A stretch of DNA of 64,000 nucleotides from DATLGB01 sp038232275 (GCA_038232275.1 JBBSIC010000008.1:17274-81273), one strand, 5' to 3'. Positions 51,424-60,191 are shown, counted from the stretch's first letter. Translations and numbers: made by a program. The notes: a model not told the origin generated them from the sequence alone.

Positions 51424-51429
51424 TAGGCT
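51424..51429 (+). promoter_or_regulatory. candidate -10 box TAGGCT for tgt
   Basis: TAGGCT ends 9 nt before GTG 51439, with no Shine-Dalgarno sequence. The CCTAGGCT context is identical to that before uvrC. Confidence 0.4.
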
Positions 51430-51438
51430 CCGAGGCCC

Positions 51439-52644
51439 GTGGCGCTGCTCGAGATCCACGCCCGCGACGCCGCCTCGCGCGCCCGCGCGGGGATGCTGCG
51501 CCTCGCCCACGGCGACGTGCGGACCCCGGCCTTCGTGCCGCTGGCCACGAAGGCCGTCGTCAAGACGCTCGAAGCGCACGAGGTGCGCGCGCTCGGCTTC
51601 GACATGGTGCTCGGCAACACGTTTCACCTGTTCCTGGCGCCGGGCCACGAGCAGGTGGCCGCGTTCGGCGGCCTCCACGGGTTCATGCGCTGGGAGCAGC
51701 CGATCATCACCGACTCGGGCGGCTTCCAGGTGTTCTCGATGGGCCACGGCACGGTGGCGGACGAGGTCAAGGGCCGCGCGAGCATGGCCACCCGCGACGG
51801 GGAGCGCGCGGGCAAGATCCTCTCGATCGAGGAGGAGGGCGTCACGTTCCGCTCCTATCTCGACGGCTCGACGAAGTTCCTCGGCCCGGAGATCTCGATG
51901 GCCGTCCAGGCGGCACTGGGCTCGGACATCGCGCTGGTGCTCGACGAGTGCACGCCCTTCCACGTCTCCTGCGACTACACCGCCCGCTCGACGGAGCGCA
52001 CCCACCGCTGGCTGGACCGCTGCCTGGCCTGGCACGAGCGTCACGGTCCGCCGGGACAGGTCGTGTACGGGATCGTCCAGGGCGGCACCGACGAGGGCCT
52101 GCGGCGGGCGTCGGCCCAGGCGGTGGCCGCGCGCGCGACCGGCGGGATCGCCGTCGGCGGCTCGCTCGGCGCCGACAAGGCGCAGATGTACGAGGTCGTG
52201 GAGTGGGCGGTCGACGAGCTCGGCGGACCGACCGAAGCCCGCCCGCGCCACCTGCTCGGGATCGGCGACGTCGACGACCTGATCCGCGGCATCGAGCTGG
52301 GCATCGACACCTTCGACTGTGCGATGCCCACCCGCCTCGGCCGGCACGGCATGGCGGTCGTGGCCGACCCCGGCGCCCGCTGGCGCGTCGACCTCGCCAA
52401 GGCGCGCTTCAAGCACTCCCGGGACCCGCTCATGGAGGGGTGCCCGTGCCCCGCCTGCGCGGCGGGCTACACGCGCGGCTACCTGCACTACCTGATCAAG
52501 GCGCGCGAGCCGACGGCCATGCGGATTCTGACCCTGCACAACCTCGCCTACGTGCAGCGGCTGATGGCCGGGCTGCGGGAGGCGATCCTCGCCGGCCGCC
52601 TGACCGACCACGCCGCGGGGCTGCGCAACGGCCGCGCGCCCTAG
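51439..52644 (+). CDS. tgt: tRNA-guanine transglycosylase
   Basis: A 401-residue TGT that exchanges guanine 34 for the queuine precursor preQ1 in GUN-anticodon tRNAs. ITDSGGFQVFSM holds the general-base Asp; GIGDVDDLIRGIELGIDTFDCAMPTRLGR contains the nucleophile Asp; the C-terminal zinc site CPCPACAAGYTRGYLHYLIKA matches CxCxxC. The length is slightly longer than E. coli TGT (375). GTG 51439 is the start with the -10 element. None of the preQ1 pathway genes (queC-F) is in the window. It overlaps the convergent kinase gene by 4 bp. Confidence 0.96.
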   Translation: MALLEIHARDAASRARAGMLRLAHGDVRTPAFVPLATKAVVKTLEAHEVRALGFDMVLGNTFHLFLAPGHEQVAAFGGLHGFMRWEQPIITDSGGFQVFSMGHGTVADEVKGRASMATRDGERAGKILSIEEEGVTFRSYLDGSTKFLGPEISMAVQAALGSDIALVLDECTPFHVSCDYTARSTERTHRWLDRCLAWHERHGPPGQVVYGIVQGGTDEGLRRASAQAVAARATGGIAVGGSLGADKAQMYEVVEWAVDELGGPTEARPRHLLGIGDVDDLIRGIELGIDTFDCAMPTRLGRHGMAVVADPGARWRVDLAKARFKHSRDPLMEGCPCPACAAGYTRGYLHYLIKAREPTAMRILTLHNLAYVQRLMAGLREAILAGRLTDHAAGLRNGRAP

Positions 52645-53870
52645 GGGCTACTGGCGGTGTTGTCGTTGATGGCGCCGCGCAGATCGTCGAGCGTCTGCTG
52701 CAGGTCGCTGTTGAAGCTCTGGGTGGAGGGACCGTTGGCAGCGCCGTTGAGGTAGATCACGCCGAAGATGAGCGCCGTTGCGATGATCGCCAGCAGCAGG
52801 AAGGCCATGATCGTGCGGCCGCGGTTGGACGGCTTGCGCCGGGCGGGCTCCGCCGCGGGCGCCGGCGCCGCGCGGCGGCGCGGCGGCTCGTCGTAGATCG
52901 GCTCGAGCCGCTGGTGCGACCGCGTCCGGTCGCGCCCGCCCTGCGGCGCCAGCGCCCGCGTGGCGTCGGTCCGGCTACCGAGGTTGCGCGTCGAGCCGGT
53001 GCCGCCGAGCGCGACCGTCGCGTCGTCGGCAGCGGCCGGGGCGACTCCGCGCAGCCCGTCGCGCAGCGCGCGCTCCATCTCCGGTGCGGAGCTATAGCGC
53101 CGGGCGGGGTCCGCGATCAGCGCGCGCATGATCGCCGCGCTCAGGGCCGGGGGGACGTCCGGCACGATCTGGGTGACGTCGGTCGGGGGGCCGGTGTCCT
53201 GCTGGCGGGCGAGGTCGGTCAGCGACGCGCCCTGGTATGGCAGGCGGCCGGCCAACAGCTGGTAGGCGACGACGCCCAGCGCGTAGAGGTCCGACGCCGG
53301 GCCGGCGGGCTCCCCGCACGCCTGCTCGGGGGCGAGGTAGGCGGCCGTGCCGATGACCGAGCCGACGCGCGTTATGTCGGAGTCGTCCGCCGCCTTGGCG
53401 ATGCCGAAGTCGGCGATCTTCACGATGCCCTCGGGATTGCGCAGGATGTTGCCCGGCTTGATGTCGCGGTGCACCACGCCGTTGCGGTGGGCGTAGTCGA
53501 GGCCGCGGCACGCCTGGGCGCAGATCTCGACGACCTCGTCGACGGGCAGCCGGCCCTGCTCGCGCAGCATCTCGGCGCCCGAGTTGCCCTCGACGTACTC
53601 CATCGCGATGAACTGCCGCGCGGAGGCGTCGTCGGTGCCGAAGTCGTACACCTGCACGACGTTGGGGTGCACGAGCCGGGCGGCGGCGAGCGCCTCGCGG
53701 CGGAAGCGGGCGACGAAGCCGTCGTCGGCGGCGAGGTGCTCGGCGAGCAGCTTGACCGCGACGTAGCGCTCGAGGCGCGTGTCGAAGGCGAGATGCACCG
53801 TGGACATGCCGCCCACCCCGAGCCGGCGCTCGAGCCGGTAGCGATCCGCGAAGAGCTCCTCGACGCTCAT
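52641..53870 (-). CDS. transmembrane serine/threonine protein kinase
   Basis: A 409-residue eukaryotic-like (Pkn-type) kinase. The kinase domain (10-270) has GVGGMSTVHLA as glycine loop, VAVKLL with the ATP-binding Lys, HRDIKPGNIL as catalytic loop, DFGIA, and GTAAYLAPEQ in the activation segment. A Pro/Ala/Arg-rich linker leads to one transmembrane helix (MAFLLLAIIATALIFGVIYL, about 345-365) and a short extracellular tail without PASTA repeats. ATG 53870 overlaps the lipoprotein gene stop as ATGA. The lipoprotein with Pro/Thr-rich tail upstream could be a partner. The stop overlaps tgt. Confidence 0.94.
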   Translation of the reverse strand: MSVEELFADRYRLERRLGVGGMSTVHLAFDTRLERYVAVKLLAEHLAADDGFVARFRREALAAARLVHPNVVQVYDFGTDDASARQFIAMEYVEGNSGAEMLREQGRLPVDEVVEICAQACRGLDYAHRNGVVHRDIKPGNILRNPEGIVKIADFGIAKAADDSDITRVGSVIGTAAYLAPEQACGEPAGPASDLYALGVVAYQLLAGRLPYQGASLTDLARQQDTGPPTDVTQIVPDVPPALSAAIMRALIADPARRYSSAPEMERALRDGLRGVAPAAADDATVALGGTGSTRNLGSRTDATRALAPQGGRDRTRSHQRLEPIYDEPPRRRAAPAPAAEPARRKPSNRGRTIMAFLLLAIIATALIFGVIYLNGAANGPSTQSFNSDLQQTLDDLRGAINDNTASSP

Positions 53871-54364
53871 CCCTGCGCGCCGCCGTTGTCGACGGTGGGA
53901 ACCGGGGTGACGTCGGGCGGCACGGTCTCCGTGGGCGTGGGCGACGCCGTCTCGGTCGGCGTCTCGGTCGGCGTCGGCGTCGTCGTCGGCGTGGACGTCG
54001 GCTCCGCCGTCTGGGTGGCCGTCACCGTTGCGGTGGCCGTCGGCGTGGGCGTCTTGTGCGGCTGGTCGCACTCGGCGTTGATGCGGTCGTTGAGGTGGTT
54101 GAAGCCGTCCACGAGGTTGCGCCGCAGCTTGTCGTCGACCCGGCTCGACAATCCTGACGCCCGCTCGGCGCCTGCCTGGGCGGCGTTGCGCGCGGTCGTG
54201 CAGTGGTTGGCATCGATCGCGCGGCGGGCCTTCTCGAGCTGGGACTCGAGCCGGCTGGCCTGCGTGCTGGAGAGCAGGCCTTTGTCCGAGCTGCTGCCGC
54301 AGCCGGCGACGGCGAGCGCGAGCGCGGCCATGGCGAGGAACGTTGTCAGGCGGGGAACGGGCAC
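53867..54364 (-). CDS. lipoprotein with Pro/Thr-rich C-terminal tail
   Basis: A 165-residue lipoprotein. The signal ends AVAGCGSS (lipobox near residue 21 from GTG 54364). A helical middle (about 30-95) with two Cys (ANHCTTARNAAQAG, AECDQPHK) precedes a Thr/Pro-rich tail of about 55 residues (repeats of TPT/TET/TST), probably extended across the cell wall. GTG 54364 follows a minus-strand TAGCCT box (54380-54375) by 10 nt and gives a tidy signal peptide; ATG 54397 is the alternative. It is cotranscribed with the kinase. Confidence 0.72.
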   Translation of the reverse strand: MPVPRLTTFLAMAALALAVAGCGSSSDKGLLSSTQASRLESQLEKARRAIDANHCTTARNAAQAGAERASGLSSRVDDKLRRNLVDGFNHLNDRINAECDQPHKTPTPTATATVTATQTAEPTSTPTTTPTPTETPTETASPTPTETVPPDVTPVPTVDNGGAQG

Positions 54365-54374
54365 GGCGGGGTTG

Positions 54375-54380
54375 AGGCTA
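54375..54380 (-). promoter_or_regulatory. candidate -10 box TAGCCT for the lipoprotein-kinase pair
   Basis: TAGCCT on the minus strand ends 10 nt before GTG 54364, with no Shine-Dalgarno sequence. It supports GTG 54364 rather than ATG 54397 as the lipoprotein start. Confidence 0.4.
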
Positions 54381-54411
54381 GTACCGGGCAGCACCATCGA
54401 GGGAGGAGGCG

Positions 54412-55143
54412 TCACTGTCCGTACTGCAATCGCTCGGCCAGCGAATCGGGCAGCCGCGCGGCGCGAATCGCGGCCTGTGCAGCGGAGATGTCGTACTCCG
54501 TGCGGCACCACCTGGCGGCGCCGCGGTCCGTGTCCAACAGCAGCCAGGCGGCCCGCGGATCTCCGTCGCGGGGTTGCCCGGCGCCGCCCGGGTTCAGCAG
54601 CCACTCGCCCGTGTCGAGCTCGAGGTCGTCGCCCCCGCGGCGGGTGGACCCGGTTGTCGGCTCGCCGGTCGGCCGATGGAAGGACAGCGCGACGTGCGAG
54701 TGCCCGATCAAGCTGACCCGGAAGTCCGTGGCGTCGAAGCACAGCTCCGCGGTGAGTCCCGATAGGACGTACTCCCACACGGGGTCGCGCGGCGACGCGT
54801 GGAAGAGCCCGTACCCCTGCGACTCGCCGCTCGGGCTCAGCGCGAGCAGGAGCTCGCGCGTGTCCTCGGTGATGGTCTCGCGCGTCCACTCGGCCGCGAT
54901 CCGCGCCCCCCGGCTGAAGTCCTCGAGCGAGAGCACCCCGATGACGCCCAGGTCGTGGTTGCCGGCCAAGCAGACCGCGCAGTGGCGATGGGCGAGCTCG
55001 ACGCACGCGTCCGGCTCGGCGCCGTAGCCGACGAGGTCGCCCAGGCACCACATCTCCTCGGCGCCTGCGGCGTCGGCGCCGGCGATGACCGCCTCGAAGG
55101 CCGGGCGGTTGCCGTGGACGTCGGTGGCGATCGCGATCAGCAT
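54412..55143 (-). CDS. metallophosphoesterase (calcineurin-like)
   Basis: A 243-residue paralogue of the gene at 4345. Motifs: IAIATDVHGNRPAFEAVIA at the N-terminus, MWCLGDLVGYGAEP, CLAGNHDLGVIG with the intact GNHD, LFHASPRD, LIGHSHVALSF and LLNPGGAGQPRDGD. It is a soluble dimetal phosphoesterase; its substrate is unknown. Start chosen at ATG 55143, which puts DVHGN at residue 8; the frame above it, to 55212, lacks homology. Divergent from rlmH across a 141-bp gap. Confidence 0.88.
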   Translation of the reverse strand: MLIAIATDVHGNRPAFEAVIAGADAAGAEEMWCLGDLVGYGAEPDACVELAHRHCAVCLAGNHDLGVIGVLSLEDFSRGARIAAEWTRETITEDTRELLLALSPSGESQGYGLFHASPRDPVWEYVLSGLTAELCFDATDFRVSLIGHSHVALSFHRPTGEPTTGSTRRGGDDLELDTGEWLLNPGGAGQPRDGDPRAAWLLLDTDRGAARWCRTEYDISAAQAAIRAARLPDSLAERLQYGQ

Positions 55144-55284
55144 CGGTAGCGTTGATTCGGTGCGACGAAGCCTGCGCCTTCCTGTGGCCGGTGCCACGGC
55201 CCTGGAGGTCACTCAGGGGGCGGTGCTGCTGCGGTCCCCGCGTGCGGCCCCTCCGGAGCCCGCTTCGGTGGAGGAGGTTCTAGC

Positions 55285-55692
55285 ATCCGCATCCTGATCC
55301 TCGCCGTCGGGCGCCTGCGCGCGCCCTTCGCCGACGACGTCGCGCACTACGAGAAGCTGCTGTCGCGCTACGCGCGCGTGGAGATCGTCGAGGTCCAGGA
55401 CGCCGAGCGCCTCGCGCGGCGGATCCCCGAGCGCGCGCACGTCGTCGTGCTCGATCAGGGCGGCCACAGCCGCGACTCGACCGGCCTCTCGCGCTGGCTT
55501 CAGGAGCGCCGCCACGCCGGCCGGGACCTCGCCTTCGTGATCGGCGGCCCGTTCGGCATCGACGTCGAGGCCCGCGACGACACGCTCACGCTGGGGCCGC
55601 TCACGCTGCCGTTCCAGCTGGCGCGCGTCGTGCTGCTCGAGCAGCTCTACCGGGCGCACAAGATCCTCGCCGGCGAGCCGTACCACCACTGA
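55285..55692 (+). CDS. rlmH: 23S rRNA pseudouridine-1915 N3-methyltransferase RlmH, apparent ATC start
   Basis: A 135-residue SPOUT methyltransferase that methylates pseudouridine 1915 of 23S rRNA. Standard family sequence: residues 1-10 IRILILAVGR (MRILILAVGR if read as initiator), VVVLDQGGHSRDSTGLS, FVIGGPFGID (AdoMet trefoil knot), LGPLTLPFQLARVVLLEQLYRAHKI and terminal PYHH. No ATG, GTG, TTG or CTG exists in the frame between the last upstream stop at 55153 and 55285. The ATC at 55285 lies 7 nt after GGAGGAGG, an excellent Shine-Dalgarno, so ATC is the likely initiator. An internal GTG at 55378 would delete the N-terminal strands. It is followed by the potassium channel. Confidence 0.88.
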   Translation: MRILILAVGRLRAPFADDVAHYEKLLSRYARVEIVEVQDAERLARRIPERAHVVVLDQGGHSRDSTGLSRWLQERRHAGRDLAFVIGGPFGIDVEARDDTLTLGPLTLPFQLARVVLLEQLYRAHKILAGEPYHH

Positions 55693-55693
55693 G

Positions 55694-56698
55694 ATGGGCC
55701 AGGCGAGCTCCAATCACGAGGTGCGCGCCTTCCTGCGGCGGCTGCGCGCGCTGGGCCTCGTGATCGCCGTCGTCGTCGGCACCGGTACCGTCGCATTCTC
55801 CCTCGCGGGCGCGGGGAACCTGTGGGAGTCCTTCATCCTCGCACTCGACACCGTGGCCACGGTCGGCTCGATCCCGGCCTCCGAGAAGACCGGGGTCGAG
55901 ATCGTGAAGGTGCTGCTGATCGTGACCGGGGTGGGCACGCTGTTCTACGCACTCGTTACGGTTACGGAGTTCTTCGTCGCCGGGCACGTCGGCGAACTGC
56001 TCGAAGAGCGGCGGACGCTGCGCATGATCGACTCCCTCAGCGACCACTTCATCATCTGCGGCTTCGGCCGCGTGGGGCGCCAGGTGGCGCGCGACCTGCG
56101 CGCGGCGCACGCCGCCTTCGTGGTCGTGGACCCGCGCCCGGAGAACCAGGAGTTCGCGTCCGAGGTCGACGTGCGCTTCCTGGAGGGCGACCCCGGCGCC
56201 GACGAGGTGCTGCGCGCCGCCGGCATCGAGCGCGCCCGCGGGGTGATCGCCTGCGTGGACTCCGACGCCGACAACATCTTCATCTGCCTGACCGCGCGGG
56301 GCCTGCGCGAGGACGTCGAGATCGTCGCGCGCGCGGCCGTCGAGGACTCCGAGCGCAAGCTGCTGCGCGCCGGGGCCGACCGGGTCGTCTCGCCCTACAA
56401 GTCCTCGGGCAACGAGATGGCCCGGCTCGCGCTGCATCCGCAGGTCAGCGGCGTCGTCGACGTCGCGCCGGAGTACCGCATGGAGGAGATCAGCGTCTGC
56501 CCCGGCTCCGAAGGCGAGGGCAAGACGGTCGGCGACGTGCGCGGTGGCTCGCATATGGTCGCGATCAAGCGCTCCGACGGGCGGTTCGAGCCGCAGCCCT
56601 CGGCGGACCTCGTGCTCGAGCCGGGGGACGTGATCATGGCCCTGGGTACCGTGAAGACCATGGACCGCCTCGAGCGTCTCTTCGAATCGTCGGCGTGA
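55694..56698 (+). CDS. two-TM potassium-channel-like protein with RCK domains
   Basis: A 334-residue protein of the Kch/TrkA-linked channel type. Membrane part: helix 1 at about 19-38, a pore loop at 44-62, helix 2 at about 68-90. The usual TVGYGD filter is replaced by ATVGSIPASEKTG, so Tyr-Gly-Asp are missing. Two RCK modules follow: RCK_N with HFIICGFGRVGRQVARDL (Rossmann NAD site), DPRPENQEF, and RCK_C in residues 250-330 (EGKTVGDVRGGSHMVAI, LVLEPGDVIMALG). It starts 1 bp after rlmH and overlaps argS. Ion selectivity is uncertain. Confidence 0.85.
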   Translation: MGQASSNHEVRAFLRRLRALGLVIAVVVGTGTVAFSLAGAGNLWESFILALDTVATVGSIPASEKTGVEIVKVLLIVTGVGTLFYALVTVTEFFVAGHVGELLEERRTLRMIDSLSDHFIICGFGRVGRQVARDLRAAHAAFVVVDPRPENQEFASEVDVRFLEGDPGADEVLRAAGIERARGVIACVDSDADNIFICLTARGLREDVEIVARAAVEDSERKLLRAGADRVVSPYKSSGNEMARLALHPQVSGVVDVAPEYRMEEISVCPGSEGEGKTVGDVRGGSHMVAIKRSDGRFEPQPSADLVLEPGDVIMALGTVKTMDRLERLFESSA

Positions 56699-58290
56699 CC
56701 GCGCTGGAGGATCTGCGGGCCGCGCTCGAGGACGCGGCCGCGGACCTGCGCGGCTCGACGCCGCCTCCGCGCGCGCGGCCCTCGCTCGAGCGCCCGCCCA
56801 AGGCCGACTTCGGCGACTACTCCTCCAACGCCGCGATGCTGCTGGCCCCGCTGCTCGGCGAGCCGCCGCGGGTCGTCGCCGAGCGCCTCGGCGAGGCCGT
56901 CTGCGCCCGCCTGACCGGCCGCGTGGCCAGGGTGGAGGTCGCCGGCCCGGGCTTTTTGAACCTGTTTTTGTCCGACGCCTGGTACGCGGACGCCCTCGAC
57001 GGCGTCCTGGCCGCCGGGGAGCGCTACGGCGGCGCCGCCGCGCGCCCTGAGCGCGTCAACGTCGAGTTCGTCTCCGCGAACCCGACCGGGCCGCTGCACC
57101 TCGGCCACGCGCGCAACGCGGCCTACGGCGACGCGATCTGCCGCCTGCTCGCCTTCCACGGCCACGAGGTCGCGCGTGAGTTCTACGTCAACGACGCCGG
57201 CGCGCAGGTCTCGAAGTTCGCCGCCGCGATCCAGGCCCGCGCGCGCGGCGAGGAGCCCGAGGAGTACGTCGGCGACTACATCGCAGAGCTCGCCGAGAAG
57301 ATTCCGGGCGCCGCCGGCATGGACCTCGAGGCGCTCGGCCGCGCGGGCATCGAGCACATCCTCGACGGGATGCGCACCACGCTCGCGCGCTTCCGCGTGG
57401 AGCCGTTTAACATGTGGTTCTCCGAGCGCTCGCTGTACGACGGGGACCCCCCGCCCGTCGCGCACGGGCTCGACGAGCTCGACAGCCACGGATCCACCTA
57501 CCGCGCCGACGACGCGCTGTGGCTGCGCTCCTCCGGCTACGGCGACGACAAGGACCGCGTGCTCGTGAAGTCCGACGGCGCCTACACCTACCTCGCGCCG
57601 GACGTCGCCTACCACCAGAACAAGCGCGAGCGGGGGTTCGATCGCATGATCGACGTCTGGGGCGCCGACCACCACGGCTACGTGCAGCGCATGAAGGCCG
57701 CCTACGCGGCGCTCGGCGGCGACCCCGGCGAGCTCGAGCTGCTGATCATGCAGTTCGTCAACCTCGTGCGGGCCGGCATGCCCGTGCCCATGAGCAAGCG
57801 GGCCGGCGAGTTCGTCACCCTCGACGAGCTGATCGACGAGATCGGCACGGACGCCGCGCGCTGGTACCTGCTCGCGCGGTCGCACGACACCACGATCGAG
57901 GTCGACCTCGAGCTGGCCACGCGCGAGTCGGCCGACAACCCCGTCTACTACGTCCAGTACGCCCACGCGCGCATCGCGAAGATCCTCGAGCGCGCAGGCG
58001 CTGCGGCCGACCCCGTCCCGACCCAGCCGCTCGAGCCCGCCGAGCGCGCCCTGATCAAGCGCCTGGTCGCCTTCGGGGCCGAGGTCGCGGAGGCGGCCGA
58101 CCGCCGCGCGCCGCACCGGATCGCGACCTACGCGCTCGAGCTCTCGCGGGACTTCGCGGGCTTTTATGAGCAGTGCAAGGTGCTCGGCTCCGATCACGAG
58201 CCGTTCCGGCTCGCGCTCTGCCAGGCCGCCCAGCGGGTCATCGCCCGGTCGCTCGACCTGCTCGGGGTCGAGGCGCCGGACGCCATGTAG
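56695..58290 (+). CDS. argS: arginyl-tRNA synthetase
   Basis: A 531-residue class I synthetase that charges tRNA-Arg. FGDYSSNAAMLLA at the N-terminal domain, SANPTGPLHLGHARNAAYGD containing HIGH (HLGH), MSKRAGEFVTLDELIDEIG near the KMSK position, and C-terminal DALR anticodon-binding domain (SRDFAGFYEQCKVLG). GTG 56695 overlaps the channel gene stop as GTGA. The length is normal. Confidence 0.97.
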   Translation: MTALEDLRAALEDAAADLRGSTPPPRARPSLERPPKADFGDYSSNAAMLLAPLLGEPPRVVAERLGEAVCARLTGRVARVEVAGPGFLNLFLSDAWYADALDGVLAAGERYGGAAARPERVNVEFVSANPTGPLHLGHARNAAYGDAICRLLAFHGHEVAREFYVNDAGAQVSKFAAAIQARARGEEPEEYVGDYIAELAEKIPGAAGMDLEALGRAGIEHILDGMRTTLARFRVEPFNMWFSERSLYDGDPPPVAHGLDELDSHGSTYRADDALWLRSSGYGDDKDRVLVKSDGAYTYLAPDVAYHQNKRERGFDRMIDVWGADHHGYVQRMKAAYAALGGDPGELELLIMQFVNLVRAGMPVPMSKRAGEFVTLDELIDEIGTDAARWYLLARSHDTTIEVDLELATRESADNPVYYVQYAHARIAKILERAGAAADPVPTQPLEPAERALIKRLVAFGAEVAEAADRRAPHRIATYALELSRDFAGFYEQCKVLGSDHEPFRLALCQAAQRVIARSLDLLGVEAPDAM

Positions 58291-58293
58291 CGG

Positions 58294-59055
58294 CTAGAGG
58301 TTGTAGATGTCGCCGAGGCCGAGGCCGTCGAGCAGCTTGCGCGCCTCGATGTTGAGCTGTGTGAGCTCACCGGTCAACAGCAGCAGGCCCATCCCGATCA
58401 GGATGGCGCCGGAGATGGCGGTGACCAGGACGTAGTGGTCGCGCAGCCAGCGGAAGGCGGTCGTCGCGCGGTTGAACGCGAGCGCGGTGACGAGGAACGG
58501 GATCGCGAGGCCCGCGGAGTACGCGGCCAGCAGCACGCCGCCCTTGCTCACCGTGTGCTGCGTCGCGGCGGCGGTGAGGATCGAGCCGAGCGTCGGGCCG
58601 ACGCACGGCGTCCACGCGATCGCGAAGGCGGCGCCGGCGACGAGCGGCCCGCCGGACCCCGCCCGCTGCATCAGCGCGTCCACCCGCCACTCGCGGTTGA
58701 GCTTGGGCACGAACGGCGTCAGCACGAAGAAGACCCCGAGCGCGATGATCAGCGCGCCGGAGACGTGCTCGAGCGTCGCGCGATGGTCTTTGAGCGTCGA
58801 GCCCAGGCCGGTGGCCGTCATCCCGAGAGCGACGAAGACGACGGTGAAGGACAGGCAGAACACCGCGGCCGGCAGCAGCACGCGGCTGGCCTGGCTGCGC
58901 CCCTGCTGGAAGTCGGCGATCGACGTGCCCGAGACCGCCGACAGGTAGCCCGGCACGAGCGGCAGCACGCACGGCGAGATGAACGAGATGAAGCCCACCG
59001 CGAAGGCCGCGAGCACCGTGGTGTCGACGCCCTGCGCGGCCGCCGCGGCGATCAC
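58294..59055 (-). CDS. ccdA: cytochrome c biogenesis protein CcdA (DsbD-type)
   Basis: A 253-residue membrane protein with six helices that passes electrons from thioredoxin to extracytoplasmic redoxins. SPCVLPLVPGYLS near residue 28 and TPCVGPTLG near 150 hold the redox cysteines, each in an LPxxPG-type turn. GTG 59055 overlaps the ccmH stop as GTGA. Downstream it ends 3 bp from the convergent argS. ResB and CcsA, the remaining haem-handling proteins, are not in this window. Confidence 0.93.
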   Translation of the reverse strand: MIAAAAAQGVDTTVLAAFAVGFISFISPCVLPLVPGYLSAVSGTSIADFQQGRSQASRVLLPAAVFCLSFTVVFVALGMTATGLGSTLKDHRATLEHVSGALIIALGVFFVLTPFVPKLNREWRVDALMQRAGSGGPLVAGAAFAIAWTPCVGPTLGSILTAAATQHTVSKGGVLLAAYSAGLAIPFLVTALAFNRATTAFRWLRDHYVLVTAISGAILIGMGLLLLTGELTQLNIEARKLLDGLGLGDIYNL

Positions 59056-59507
59056 AGGTCGTAGCCCGCCATGTCGCGGTCCAGGCGCGACGCGTCGTCG
59101 GCGTCCAGCGCGTCCGGGCCGGCCTCGCCGTCGCGCAGGTCGCCGACCCGGCGCCAGCGCCTCGCCGTCAGGGCGATCGCGGCGAGCGCCAGCAGCGCGA
59201 GCAGTCCTGGCACGATCCAGGCGGCGAGGTCAAAACCGCGCTTGGGCGGGGTCGCGAGCACGTTCTGCCCGTACTCGCCGACCATGCGCGCCTTGATCTG
59301 GTCCTTCGTCAGGCCCTTCGCGATGCCCTCGCGGATCAGCTGGCGCTCCTGGTCGGCGGATGGCGCCTGGGAGATGTTGAGCGCCGTGCCGCACTGGATG
59401 CACATCAGCTCGTCCTCGACGTCGGGCAGGGTCGTGCGCGGTGCGGCGGCGAGCGCCGCGGACGGCAGCAGGGCGAGCAGGAGGGCGGCCAGCGCGAGCG
59501 CGCGCAT
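59052..59507 (-). CDS. ccmH: cytochrome c maturation protein CcmH-like
   Basis: A 151-residue exported and membrane-anchored protein. Signal/N-terminal helix residues 1-20, then the redox motif ELMCIQCGTALNISQAPSADQERQLIREGIAKG, a helix GYDQIKARMVGEYG-type region, and a transmembrane helix (about 100-118). The canonical LRCxxCQ is LMCIQCG here, both cysteines kept. CcmH reduces apocytochrome cysteines. Its ATG overlaps the redoxin stop as ATGA and its stop overlaps ccdA. Confidence 0.9.
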   Translation of the reverse strand: MRALALAALLLALLPSAALAAAPRTTLPDVEDELMCIQCGTALNISQAPSADQERQLIREGIAKGLTKDQIKARMVGEYGQNVLATPPKRGFDLAAWIVPGLLALLALAAIALTARRWRRVGDLRDGEAGPDALDADDASRLDRDMAGYDL

Positions 59508-60040
59508 CACGCGCCCCGGTCGACCAGCGGCTTGACGTGCTCGTCGATCCAGCGCTGGTCGAGCGGGCCGTGGATCGCGGCGGCGACCCGGCCCTGCTTG
59601 TCGAGCAGGAAGGACTCCGGGTAGCCCGTGAGGCCCCACCGCTCGGCGAAGTCGCCGGAGCCGTCGCGCAGGCTCGGATAGGTCAGGCCGAACCGGTGAA
59701 CAAAGGCCAGCGCCTTCTCCGACGCATCGCGTGTGTTGATGCCGAGCACCGTGGCTCCCTTGGCCGCCATCATCCTTTGGGTCCTCTGCAGCAGCGGCAG
59801 CTCCTGGGTGCACGGCGGGCACCACGAGGCCCAGAAGTTCACGAGCACGACCCTGCCGCGGTAGTCGTCGACGGTGCCCTTGCCCGCCGCGCCGAGCCGC
59901 GGCAGCGGGGAGTCCGGCGCCGGCACGCGCTTGCCCTGGCTGAGCGCCGACTCGATCGTCGTGTCCGACCCCTGGGAGGCGACCCCGTAGGCCAGCAAAC
60001 CCACGAGCAGGGCGGCGACGGCGATGACGACCCAGCGCAT
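59507..60040 (-). CDS. membrane-anchored thioredoxin-like protein (TlpA/ResA/DsbE)
   Basis: A 177-residue redoxin with one N-terminal transmembrane helix (RWVVIAVAALLVGLLAYGV) and a periplasm-side thioredoxin domain. The active site is LVNFWASWCPPCTQELP (CPPC), followed by GINTRDASEKAL and GYPESFLLDKQGRV with the cis-Pro. With CcmH and CcdA it reduces disulfides of apocytochrome c. ATG 60040 is placed at the membrane anchor; the longer frame to 60124 lies in the tRNA-Gly leader. It heads the three-gene operon. Confidence 0.93.
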   Translation of the reverse strand: MRWVVIAVAALLVGLLAYGVASQGSDTTIESALSQGKRVPAPDSPLPRLGAAGKGTVDDYRGRVVLVNFWASWCPPCTQELPLLQRTQRMMAAKGATVLGINTRDASEKALAFVHRFGLTYPSLRDGSGDFAERWGLTGYPESFLLDKQGRVAAAIHGPLDQRWIDEHVKPLVDRGA

Positions 60041-60175
60041 GGGTCCAAGGGTATTCGGCGGGACGCCGCGGCGTGAGCAGCGGTCCGCCAACCTGGCGGG
60101 ATGGGGCGCGTTGCGCCTGTGCATCTGCCCCCTTCCGAGTGGGGAAGATGCACAGGATCGGTCGATCCGCCGCGC

Positions 60176-60181
60176 TAGGAT
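60176..60181 (+). promoter_or_regulatory. candidate -10 box TAGGAT for tRNA-Gly
   Basis: TAGGAT ends 10 nt before the mature tRNA 5' end. The likely transcript start lies 3-5 nt before the mature end. No clear -35 was found. Confidence 0.4.
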
Positions 60182-60191
60182 CCGCCTCCGC

